Positions 11,660 through 22,518 of a stretch of 64,000 nucleotides of DNA are shown here, piece after piece. This DNA is from Caenorhabditis elegans (taxonomy: Eukaryota > Nematoda > Chromadorea > Rhabditida > Rhabditidae). Location of the stretch: NCBI RefSeq assembly GCF_000002985.6, contig NC_003283.11:5208001-5272000 (forward strand). Direction: 5' to 3'. How positions within the stretch are numbered: the first letter of the stretch is position 1; each line of letters opens with the position of its first letter. A program made the position numbers and the translations under genes. The notes below the pieces were generated by a model. That model was given only the letters and a program-made list of their open reading frames with translations. It was not told where the DNA came from and did not search any database.

Positions 11660-12759
11660 CTTATTTTGGCAAAAAAAAGATGCAGAGACGAGCAAAAAAA
11701 AAGAGCAGGACGAGAAAATCCTTTTCGTCGTCTAAATCGCAGCTTATTGAGTTGTTTTCTTTGATCACAAATATGTACAGCTCAGTTAACAGAATAATTG
11801 GCGGCACTCTGCATTGATTTCCCAGACTTAGAAGGATCTTCCTGTTGAATTAAAGTTGGCTCGTTCTAAGAGTACTGTAACTCTTTGGAGGTTCAAGTTG
11901 GAGTACCAAAATCTGGGGCTTTTCTTTTTTTTAGGTCCGTTGGTCTAAAAAAGGAAAGTCTCAGATTTCGGTACCTAGGTACGTAGCTACGTAGGTACTT
12001 AGCTACGTAGGTACGTAGGTAGTTTGGTATGTAAGTACGTAGGCACGTAGGTATTTTGGGATGTGGGTTTTAAAGAAACCAAACGTCACATTTATCATAC
12101 TTGAAACACTACAAAAAATCACCACAAATGAGCTCCACGCTAAGCTCCTCTGCTCTCTTCGATGCCCTTTTTCGTCTCACTTATGGCGTTGCAGAAGCGG
12201 CAGCAGTTTGTTGTGTTTTTTATGTATGTATGTTTTTTTTTGCTTTCTCTTCTCTGATTCTCTTCTTGAAGAGGAACTGAACACGTCAAAAAAAGAGAGA
12301 AGATGGATTGAAAAAAGTTTTTTTTTTCTGTTCATCGAAGGCGTAATACTTAATCCGAAGGGTTAGAGATGCGAGAAATAGAGGTATTCGCGTTTTTTTG
12401 TGACCGAAAATTCTCATGGCCTATGTTTTGTGATCAGTGCGAGTAAGATTCCGTTGCAATTAGAAGAGCATTGAATGGCTCCGATTTCTGTGTGGGAAAA
12501 TGCGGTCAGTTTTCGAGAAAAGTCAAGGCTCTAGAAAATGAAGGCCACATTTCAATGTGATTGCTAATAGCAATTTTGCCGTAGATTCAAAGGTGTAGAT
12601 TTTCGGCAATTGCTAAAAAAAATTAATAAAAATTAAAAAAAAACCGAAAATTTTTAGAAGGTTTCTTTAAAAAGAAAAACACCTAAAATTGCCTTTTTGA
12701 AATTTGGGAATTTCCAAAAAAAATGTGCAAAACCACAAATTGCCAAAAATGTTCGGCAA
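11036..12759. other. Non-coding with CA microsatellite and a TACGTAGG tandem
   Basis: A CA dinucleotide run lies at about 11623-11656. A TACGTAGGTACGTAG tandem lies at about 11975-12050, made of 8-12 bp units that are themselves palindromic (ACGTAGCTACGT). No gene model is supported. Confidence 0.55.
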
Positions 12760-13290
12760 TTGCCGTTTTTTCGGCAAATCGGCAATTTATCGCTTTGCCG
12801 GAAATTTTCAGTTCCGTCAATTTGACGATTTGCCGGAAATTTTATTTTTTGGCAAAATGCCGATTTGCCGGAAATGCTTAGAAAAATTTTTTATAAGAAA
12901 AACACCTAAAATTGCCTTTTTTTGAAATTTGGGAATTTCGAAAAAATGGGCAAAACCACAATTTGCCGGAAATTTTTGGCAAATCGGCAATTTATCGCTT
13001 TGCCGGAAATGTTTCGAAGGATTTTTTTAAATTTTAATTTTTTTAAAAACCACCCAAAATTGCCTTTTTTTTAATCGGGAATTTCCAAAAAAAAGGGCAA
13101 AGCCACAAAATGGCGAAAATTTTCGGCAATTGCCGTTGTGCCGGAAATTTCTAGTCCGCCAGTTTGCCTATTTGCCGGAAATTTTCAATTCCGGCAATTT
13201 GCCGATTTGCCGAAAATTTTAAATTCCGGCAATTTGCCGATTTGCCGAAAATTTTCAATTCCGGCAATTTGCCGATCTGCCGAAAAAAAA
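12760..13290. repeat. Second CGGCAATTTGCCGATTTGCCGG array
   Basis: Same unit family as 7385-7935 but interspersed, with AT-rich spacers sharing AAACACCTAAAATTGCC (12677, 12898) and a variant ACCACCCAAAATTGCC at 13049. The most regular part is 13160-13282, where three near-identical 39-bp units occur in tandem. Non-coding. Confidence 0.8.
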
Positions 13291-14360
13291 AAATCGTTTG
13301 CCGCCCACCTATGTTCAAAATATACTCAAATTATGCCAAATTTTCGATCCTCGGCTTCAGAACAGAATCTCTGAACTCTGTTCTCATTTTCAACTTGTTC
13401 ACTTATTCTCTTCAGCTCCGCCTCCATCTCTTCTACTAATCCGCCAGCAACAAAAAAAATTCGTCCTTCCTCCTCCTCTTCTCGCACTCCCCCCCCCCCC
13501 CCCCCCCCGTTACCCCATTTAGTGTTCAGTGTTCATGCCTCAAAAACTTTACAAAGACATAGAACGTTGCCAAAAAAATGAAAAAAAAAACTGCTGAGGC
13601 TTGATAGATTGCACGACGACGTCTGCTGCTTCAAGACAAAAGTATAGACATACACTTCAAGCAGAATGCGTTTGCTTTTTTTTAATGTTAGACATATGTT
13701 TTCTTTTTTGTTGGCTTTTGTTGGCTTCGTTGTCATTTTGTTGTTTTGTTCCATGTTTGCTCTTGAAAGGGTCACCACTGGCTCCACCACCTACGGCACC
13801 CCCTCTATCTATTTTATTTATTTATTTTCCACAACTGTTCTCAAAAAAAAAAATGGGGAAAATAGTGCCACCGGTTTTCTGAGGGCGTTCACTGCATTTC
13901 TTTTTTTTTTTGAAGTGTGATAGTATAGTAGTAGGTCATATGATAAGAGATGTTATGCTCTTCTTCGAGATTTGGAACCAGTTTTTTTTGCATTCTCACA
14001 TTAAATGTTGTGCCTAGAGTGATCCTCAGCCTCTAAATTGTTTTTTTTTTTCGTTTGAAATTCGATAGTTGTCAGTTTCGGCCGCTTCTCATTTTCACAA
14101 CGGAACTCGGAAATCGGGGAAAATTGGAACTTTTCTGTTCCGTGTTCCAAATGGTCCTTTACTTTTAATTTAAAAAAATGGCGATTGTCACATTATCCTA
14201 CGCGCATGGTCTCGCCACGCGGACAACAGGTTACTGTATCGCAATATTTTGTCATGCCTTATTAAAATAGCGCAGGTTTATTCAGATGGGTCTCGGCGCG
14301 CAAAAATGTTTATGGTAGTTTTGTTTTAATTTTTGCGGCATTGTGAAACTGAAAAATTTA
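13291..14360. other. Non-coding stretch with a 20-bp homopolymer C tract
   Basis: C20 spans 13489-13508 (G20 on the minus strand). Nothing else is recognised except a partial copy of the GGTCTCGCCACGCGG repeat near 14210. Confidence 0.6.
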
Positions 14361-14546
14361 CACGTGGTGACATGCTGTCCCATTACGGTTTGATCTACAA
14401 AAAATGCGGGCCTTTTTTGCCCAAAAAATTTGACGTCAGCACGTTCTTAACCATGCGAAATCAGTTCAGAACTCTGCGTCTCTTCTCCCGCATTTTTTGT
14501 AGATCTACGTAGATCAAGCCAAAATGAGACACTCGGACACCACGTG
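14361..14546. repeat. MITE-like palindrome (TGACGTCAGCAC family)
   Basis: Bounded by CACGTGGTGACATGCTGTCC and GACACTCGGACACCACGTG. It holds TTGACGTCAGCACGTTC, ATGCGAAATCAGTTCA and GTAGATCTACGTAGATCAA. The arms pair over most of their length. Confidence 0.85.
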
Positions 14547-14799
14547 AATTTATGAAGATTCATTTAGTTTTTTTTTTGTTGAAAAAAGTGAAAAATTAAT
14601 TTTTCGGCAAATACACGAAAAATCTACAACCCACTAAACTATTTTTAACTGAAAAGAAAACGACTAAATTCGCTAAAAACTAAAATTCAAAAAAAAAGGC
14701 TACTGTAAACTTTTTTGTGCGCCTTTAAAAAGACATGTCAAATTCTTGTGAAATTACGATACAGTAACCACAGTAAGTGATAGAGTAATGATACAATAG

Positions 14800-14987
14800 T
14801 GACACGTCGTGCCAGACTGTCCGATTACGGTTTGATCTCCAAAAAATGCGGAAATTTTTTGCCCAAAAAATTTGATGTAAACACGTTCTTAACCATGCGA
14901 AAAAAACTAAATCAGTTCAGAACTCTGCGTATCTTCTCCCGCATTTTTCAAAGATCAAACCAAAAAGATACATTCTGACACCACATG
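14800..14987. repeat. Diverged MITE-like palindrome of the same family
   Basis: GACACGTCGTGCCAGACTGTC on the left and TGACACCACATG on the right. The core is changed from TGACGTCA to TGATGTAA, and an AAACTAA insertion splits GCGAAATCAG. It looks like an older copy 250 bp from its neighbour. Confidence 0.7.
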
Positions 14988-16023
14988 TAGTGATACGGAG
15001 TAGTTATACAGTAAGTAAGATACACTAACCGCGTTGCGAGACCATTTTAAGTGACTTAGACGTAATATATGATCTAAGGATTAAACCAACATTATTTTTT
15101 TGGAATTTTGCCTTAAAATTACATTTTTTCGATTTAAACCTGCCTGTCAATTTCAACCCTCCTCCGCTCACATAAATATTTCACTCTCGGAAATGAATAG
15201 TTTGCGTTCCATTTGATTAAACTGATAAAATGATATCATAGTTTCACTCCTCCGCCGCCGCAGCAGAAGCACACACCCAAACTCTGATTAATTGCTTGCT
15301 CAAGCCACAAACACCTCTTTTTTTTTCGATGTTCCTCTCCCAATTTCTGAACCAGAGCTTGTTTTCTTTCAGAACCCAATCACTTAATCAATTCTTCTGT
15401 TCGACGATTTCATACAGAAGAAGACGAGGGGTCACACGAGACTACGTCATCATTTTCTGAAAGCTTTTAGTTGGAGGAGGAGAAGCAGGTGAGTGAACCA
15501 CATTTGAAGAACAAGAGATGACGAAGAGGAGGACAATTGTAACGATTAGTAATGGAGGAGAGATGACTGTAGTACAAAAGTGACCGCGCGCCCGCCGTTA
15601 CAATAATGGCTCAGAAATTAGAGTTTAAATTGGAAAAGTTGAATGACGCTTTTGTGCACTTTTATATTTTCGAATTATTTTTTTTTTTTGGGATTCAAAT
15701 TTGAACAGTAAATTACTTACATTAGAAGTAAAAAAAATTTTTTTTTAATTTTTAAAGATAAATTTTTTGAGATTGGCTTTTTTTTTAAGCTTCGACCGTA
15801 ATTTTTTTGAAATTTTTTTTAAAATGAATTTTTTGCATTAAAAAAAATTTGCACACATTTCCGCTTTTTTTTTCGGAAAAAGCAACATTTTTTAATTTAA
15901 GATGTTCAGTATTTATTCGCCTTTTTCCAAAAATGCGAAAAAAAAATTATGAAAACCAAACTGTTTTTTTTAATTTTAATCATATTTGAACTCTTGTTAT
16001 TATTATTATTATGAGAACAAAAA
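14988..16023. other. Non-coding; nothing recognised
   Basis: Includes a CCGCCGCCGCAG run near 15250 and long A/T homopolymers at 15680-15900. No gene model is supported. Confidence 0.35.
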
Positions 16024-16219
16024 ATTCTGAGAATGCGTATTGCGCAACATATTTGACGCGCAAAATATCTCGAAGCGAAAACTACAGTAATCATTTCTAA
16101 AATCGAGATCCCGTAAATCGACACAAGCACTACCGTACTCATTAAGAGTATTACTGTAGTTTTTGCTACGAGATATTTTGTGCGTCAAATATGATGTACA
16201 ATACGCATTCTCAGAATTT
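16024..16219. repeat. Inverted-repeat element (TGCGCAATACGCATTCTCAG family)
   Basis: CTGAGAATGCGTATTGCG at the left and CGCATTCTCAG at the right, with GACGCGCAAAATATCTCG, AACTACAGTAAT and CGTAAATCGACACAAGC between. Confidence 0.75.
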
Positions 16220-18025
16220 TGTGTTCCCGTAATATGGTTTCGAACGTATTAAAAAAAAGTATTTTTTTTATATTTCAGAATTTTCGCTTTTTTTTTCGAA
16301 AAAAAAACCATAAGAAAATTTTTTTTAAAGTTTAATTAATTTTAGCTTTTTTCGTTTTTTTTTTCGAAAAACGCTGCGAAAAAAATTTTGAAAACGAAAA
16401 ATGTGAAAAAAAAGCGAAAAACTATTTTTTAGACCATGATGCATCATTTTGTAGGATTTCTGAAAATAAATTTTCAATTTTTTAAGAAAAAACTTATGAT
16501 TTTTTCGTCAAAAACTCGAAAAAAAACCGAAAAATCTACAGATATACCGTAGAATTCGTCCACTTCAAATTTCCAGCCATTAGTCACGTTTAGGTGATGA
16601 ATACAGCTTATTATTAGCTCTCGACAAATCAGGTGTTTTTTTTCACAAAAACGCAAGCTGATTATTTGGAAAAGCTAGGCTTGAAATTAAAGCTGAAATT
16701 CTAGTTTTTCGGCTAATTTGAATTTATCATTTGAATAGGTTCACTTCCATTCAAACATTGACCTTCTTTCTCTCATTTAGAATTAAAATTAGCATACCAC
16801 ACAACCGGTAACTGTCGAAAAAAGAACCGCAAAAAGGCGTGACACACCTTAGTTCTCCAATTTCTGAAGTTTTTGGTTCTTCGTTTTTTTTTTCGCATTT
16901 TGGCGTCAAACTGGTATCTGTATATGTTGTGTTCAGTTCTCTTTACGGTTTCATTCTCTCTCTCTCTCTCTTGTTCTCTAGTGATTGGGTCTCTAGTGGA
17001 AAAAGGTCTATCTACAACAATACAATACAGTTCATCTGAATTTTTCCCCTATTCTCTCAAGAGGTCAGAAGAGGATTTTGAAAATATCAAGCGAGAAAAA
17101 AAAATGATGGATCACTATTTCCCGCCACCGCCGCCGCAATTCATTGCTTATCACCTTTGAGAGACGCTGACAGTTGTTGGCCTGGATGTGGTGAAGTTTT
17201 TTTTTTAAATCACTTCTGTTTTGAACTTATTTCTTCCTGCAATCTTTGTTTGAAAAATCGAAAAACCAGCAAGTACTTTTTAATTGAATTAAACATAATT
17301 TATTACGCTTTCTTGGAGAATTTTTGAACATTACCCAGACGAAAACATTTCCCCAAAAATACTGTACCTGGTCTCGGCACGACAATTTTTTGGTCCAGAG
17401 AGAAAACGTGTGCGCCTTTAAAATGTACTGTAATTTCACACTCCCGGTTCTACAGAATTTTTCATCGATTTTGTAAAATTTTGATATAATTTATGTGATT
17501 TTTATCGTCATATTTCTCGTTTTTTTCAATGAAAAAACTAAGAAATATCTCAAAACTTTGAAACTACAGTACTCTTTAAAGGCGCACACCTTTTTTCAAC
17601 GAAAACATGTCGTGTCGAGACCGGGTACCGTATTTTTGGCACGAAAATCGCAAAGTTTTGTGTCTTGGTAATATTTTTCCAACTATTGCAAAATGATCTA
17701 CTCAAAAAATCTAGACTTCCGTTTGAACCGTATCACCTGCCGACTTTCTCATTTCTTATGAAAACTATCTTGGGGATTTGTGGAGACCGAAGGTTTTCTA
17801 TCAAATTTGTATGGTTTTTCGCTTGGTCTCTCAAAGGTCTCCTGACCCCTCGTCTTGATTCTGCAGAACCAACCAGTCAAAACCACTTCTCTCTTATTTT
17901 TTGGCGTCTTTTCACTGATCCGATTACATTTTTTTTTTGATATATAAATATATATAGGTTTATGTTTTGAACCCGTTTCTGTACATTGGAACTACACATA
18001 CTTGAAGAAAGTAGTACTGTAATGC
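16220..18025. other. Non-coding, containing an inverted repeat at about 17355-17635
   Basis: ATACTGTACCTGGTCTCGGC near 17360 pairs with CGTGTCGAGACCGGGTACCG near 17612, and GTGCGCCTTTAAAATGTAC near 17410 pairs with GTACTCTTTAAAGGCGCAC near 17568. The rest is unique AT-rich sequence with a CT run near 16955 and no supported exons. Confidence 0.6.
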
Positions 18026-18211
18026 CACATGGTGTCAGGCTGTCTCATTACAGTTTGATCTACAAAAAATTCGGGAATTTTTTCCAGAAAAATAGTGACG
18101 TCAGCACGTTCTTAACTATGCGAAATCAGATGAGATGTCTGCGTCTCAACTCCCGCATTTTTTGTAGATCGACGTAGATCAAACCGAAATGGGACACTCT
18201 GACACCACGTA
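18026..18211. repeat. MITE-like palindrome (TGACGTCAGCAC family)
   Basis: CACATGGTGTCAGGCTGTCTC on the left and GACACTCTGACACCACGT on the right, with GTGACGTCAGCACGTTCTTA in the core and CCCGCATTTTTTGTAGATCG in the right arm. Confidence 0.85.
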
Positions 18212-19014
18212 TAATGCTAGTTTAGAGTTTGCTTCTTTAGGCCTAAAATGGCCCAAAACTACCGATTTTAGTAATAAGAAGTTCTGAAAATGTTTCAAAA
18301 AAAACATTTAATTAGGATAATCGGAAGTTTTGTGCCATTTCGGTACACCACCTTAAAAAATGCTTTTTTTTAAAAATAGTTCTACCTTTTGTGTTTTGCT
18401 TGGAGTTTTGCTTTGTGTCTTCAGAAATAATAGAAGCCCACGCACTGCATTCCATTACTCTATAAAAATTCAATATTTACCATCATGGTGCAACCGACAT
18501 CATTCCTCACATATCTCTCTTGTCTCATCCACGTTTGACCATCATCACCCACCGCCGCTGCTCACTCCCTTCTATCAGTTACCGAAAATAAACTGATACC
18601 CCCCTCCCCCCAAAAAAGATAGAGCCGACAAAAACGATCCTCACCCTCTTCAGAGCGTAGGTGGATATTGGTGATCTTCTCGCAAATGATACCGGGCTCT
18701 TCGAGCCTCGTCGGCTGAGACCTACCTCACATCTCCTACATCATCAGACCAATAAAGATCAGTCGAGCGCGCGCATTGTTGCTCTCTCTCGCGGGCGCGA
18801 GCTCTCCGCACTGGACACACTGTGTTTATTTTCACTTTCTAAACCCCCCAGCAACAGAGTCGTAACGCCCCAGGGGCTCCGCCTACTTTGTCCGATGCTC
18901 AAAAGTTGCCTCTTTTCTTGAAAAGATTTAGGTGCCATCCTGTCTGAATTCACCTTCTTCCATTTGAGCCCAGACTATTTCAAACTAAACACATTCCAAT
19001 TTCAGATATCAAGA
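18212..19014. other. 5' flank of the Ly6-like gene
   Basis: Unique sequence with CCACCGCCGCTGCTCACTCC near 18550 and a CG-rich GCGCGCGCATTG block near 18767. A TTTCAG acceptor sits 8 bp before the downstream ATG. The promoter probably lies here, but no TATA box is obvious. Confidence 0.4.
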
Positions 19015-21687
19015 ATGACACGGAAGCTTATCACTGCCAGCTGTCTACTACTCATTATCAATATTACCAGCGCACTTCAATGTTACGATTGTTACGGAAC
19101 GGGTCCAGATCATAAAGAATGTAATCAGGAACGGACGTGTCACGGAGTCGCGTGCATGATTTGTGAGTTTTTTTTTGGGATTTAAAAAAAATTCAAGTTA
19201 TGTTATATTAGTTTAATTAGATAAAAAAAATAGTATTTTGTTTTAAAATACTAATTTTAAAGAATTTTATGGAAAACAACAATTTCCAAAATAAAAAAAT
19301 AAAAAAATTTTGCACCTTTATCAACATTCTACGCAATTTATCAAATACGTTATTTCTATGAAGCTATGGTAATTTCCTAAAAAATTTGACACTTCCGTTT
19401 AAAGGCGCATGCTGTTTTTTTAGCAGGTCCCGTCACGATCTCAGGCTGTGCGGAAAACGTACGAAATTGCTAAATTCAGTATGATTATCCAACTTTTTGA
19501 ATCGAAAATTAATATATTTAGAAATGTCGAAAAACATTTTTACAATCTCAGAAAATAGTGGTTTTGTTGAAAAAAAAACTTAATTTCCGCAAACAACTAC
19601 TTTCGGGCACTATGTGAGGCCTTTTTAAAACTTTTCAACAAAAATACGTTTTTTTTTTGAGATTTTCAAAAATTAAAAAAATTGCAAACATTTTCCTACA
19701 TTTCGAAAATTTTTAATTATCATACTAGAAAAAAAAAATTTAAAATCTAGATTTTTAAATATTACGAAAACACTAAATTCTGAGAATGCGTATTGTGCAA
19801 CGCATTTGACGCGCAAAATATCTCGTAGCGAAAACCACAGTAATTCTTTAAATGACTACTGTAGTGTCGATTCACGGAAATCATTTATTAATCGATAAAA
19901 TATTAAAAGAAACACACAAAAAATGCCTTTTAAAAATTGGAAAAAAAAACAACAACAAAATACAATTTAATATCGTCCGTAAATCGACACCAGCGCTACA
20001 GTAGTCATTTAAAGAGTTACTGTAGTTTTCGCTACGAGATATTTTGCGCTTCAAATATGTTGCACAATACGCATTCTCAAAATTTAGTGTTCCCGCAACA
20101 GCATACTTTGACTCTTAAAAATGTAATTTTAACCCCTCAAAAAGTTTCAGTCGACGCCGGAGACAACAAAACCGCAAGCGCCTTCTGCCTTCTCGCGATG
20201 AAAGGAACCAAGATGGATGAGGCTAAGGATGGATGCTGGTTGGAGCCAGATGGAAAGGGAAAGCACTGCATGTGCTTTTCAGATTTCTGCAATAAACTCG
20301 TCGATCGCAGAAATACCGATGAAGGTGAATCTCAAATTCATCTTTTGATCTACTCCGTGATCTTCCTGCAGAAAGGAAAATTTTCCAGTGCTGCAAGACA
20401 ACGTGCAAACGAGTATTTATCAGTTTCTGATTGCTTTTCGCTTGCGCATTGTAACAAACTGACACACACATAGAGCGAAAAAAGAAAATAGCACACACAC
20501 ACTGTGTTCTTTTTCTTATGATGAGGACGAGATAAAAAGTGACGCGCGCTCGCTAGTAGGGCACTGTTGCGCGCAGCACAACATCGAACACATCGAGCAA
20601 TTGCGTCAGCATGGCCCCAAAAGCCTAGAGAGCCCGTGTGTGTGCTCCGTCCAGTAGATACACTGATTAGTGGACGACATAGAGATACACAAAAAACTAT
20701 GGAAGAGGCAAATATAGAGAAATCAGCGCGCCAGACGATTTGGCGCTATCGGCGCCTCGGCCGGCGGCTCGCAGTGATAGGAAGTAATAGCAACATTTAC
20801 TGGTGGGGAACCGATGTCATTCGAAAGTGGACCTTTAAATTAGGTCCCTACAAAAATTAAAGCAGCAGATGTCCCATTACGGTTTGGCCTACAAAAAATG
20901 CGGGAATTTTTTGCCCAAAACAATGTGGCGTCAGCACGTTCTGTGATATCAGTTGAGAAGTCTGCGTATCTCCTCCCGCATTTTTTGTAGATCTACGTAG
21001 ATCAAACCGAAATGAGACACTCTGAAGTTCGAAAACTTTTTGGGAGAAACACAACACATAAGTATTGAAATTATTTGAAACTTGGAAATTTTCCAGTTGA
21101 TCCAATGGCTCCACTCCTTCCGACGGCCGAGTTTCTCAAGCAGAATCCACTGGTAGATTATGATGCTCCGAACCTCGGTGACTACGTTGATGAGGGATCT
21201 CACCCGACTCCGAAGCACGTACTCTTCCCGTCGGCTGACAAGCAGGATCCACGAGTGGCTGGAGTAGAAGATGAGGAAGATGGTGAGAGATATTAGAGAA
21301 ACGAATCCTAATTCCGTATCGATTTGCAGATCTTGTCCCAGTCGGATTTGCTGATTATGAAGAAGTCGAGGAGAAACGGCGGACTACAAAGCATCACAAG
21401 GAGGCTTCAACTGTTGCCCCAACTACTCCAGACGGTGTCGAACTTCCACACGATACCGAGTCGAATGTGGTTCGAGCCGATGTTATTGATGATATGGATG
21501 AGAATAGACGGCCAATGAGCAGAGTTCCAGAAGATCGAGTAAAAAATCTAATTGAATAATTTTTTTAAAAATCTATATTTTTTTTCAGAAAGAAAACGAG
21601 GTGTCAGCTAGTTTCAAGCCACCATCCTGGGTGCTTTTCGTTTTTCCAATGGCCGCGTCATGGGCTCGATTTTGGAGCAGTTTTTAA
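19015..21687 (+). CDS. Secreted or surface Ly6/activin-receptor-like three-finger protein with acidic stalk
   Basis: Five exons (19015-19162, 20151-20324, 21097-21282, 21330-21538, 21589-21687) give 271 residues. ATTTCAG ends 8 bp before the ATG, suggesting SL1 trans-splicing. Residues 1-18 (MTRKLITASCLLLIINIT) form a signal peptide. LQCYDCYG opens a Cys-rich domain whose end, HCMCFSDFCNK, is the C-x-C...D-x-CN signature of Ly6/uPAR and activin-receptor ectodomains. A Cys-poor region of about 140 residues follows, rich in Asp, Glu and Pro (GVEDEEDD, KRRTTKHHKEA). The tail SWVLFVFPMAASWARFW is hydrophobic and could be a GPI-attachment signal, although the final arginine and short length make this uncertain. 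Intron 1 (988 bp) and intron 2 (772 bp) each hold one palindromic repeat. The binding partner is unknown. Confidence 0.82.
19776..20086. repeat. Inverted-repeat element in intron 1 of the Ly6-like gene
   Basis: TCTGAGAATGCGTATTGTGC at the left and GCACAATACGCATTCTCA at the right, with GCGAAAACCACAGTAAT, CTACTGTAGTGTCGATT and inverse copies. The AT-rich centre differs from the other copies. Confidence 0.75.
20870..21025. repeat. MITE-like palindrome in intron 2 of the Ly6-like gene
   Basis: TGTCCCATTACGGTTTGGCC to AAACCGAAATGAGACACTC. This copy has GTGGCGTCAGCACGTTCTG instead of the usual TGACGTCA core and lacks the outer CACGTGGTG ends. Confidence 0.7.
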
Positions 21688-22518
21688 ACTGATTCATATA
21701 TATCCTCATCCTCTATATCAAATTCACATCGATCCGGGTTTTATTTCTTACTCTGATTTTCTTTGTTTCTCCCTAGATCTCTAAATCTCACTTTTTTGAA
21801 GAATTTGAAGCAGGTGTGGCCTGCAATTCGACTTATTCTGCCATGTCGTTCCAACATTTTTCACTTAAAAGTAGTGGCAAAATATAGAAAACCGCTAGGT
21901 TTATCTGGAAAAAAACTTTTTTTTAATGTTAAACGTTTGAGAAAGTGCTCAAAAATTATTCTGAAAGTTGCCATTTTGATACCAATTTTTCCTGAAAAAT
22001 TGTTGGAGCAATTGGTAATTTTGTAGAATTTCCGCCCATCCCTGCTTTGAAGTATTCATTTTCACATACATATGTGCTATCCGAGTTATTATATACCATT
22101 CCCCCCCCCACCATCGTCCCCCATGTTCATTCTCCAATATGTATACCGTGTGATCCAAGATCTCCCCGTCATATTATCGACGCTGCTGCTCTAGTATGAT
22201 TCCTAGTGCTTCCTGCCGTAGTTACCATCTAGAATCGCCTCTCTCTGTATAAACTTTGATTCACCACCACCCCGATTTGCCAGAGCCATAATCTTCCCAG
22301 TTATACTATCATCCATTTTTGAAATGGAACCCCCGTTGTTCTCCGTTTTCACTTTTTTTTCTTGAATTGTAATAATGTTCAAAAAAATTTGTATACGCCT
22401 CGTGTCTTTCTCTCCCCCCAAACCACCATTACACTGCATAACATTTTGAAATACGTTTCAACAATAATAAAATCAAGAGATTTTAATTTTTATTCATTTT
22501 CAAAAAAAAAACATCATA
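21688..22518. other. Convergent intergenic region between Ly6-like gene (+) and esterase CE1 (-)
   Basis: 3' UTR and flank sequence. No additional gene is supported. Confidence 0.4.
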
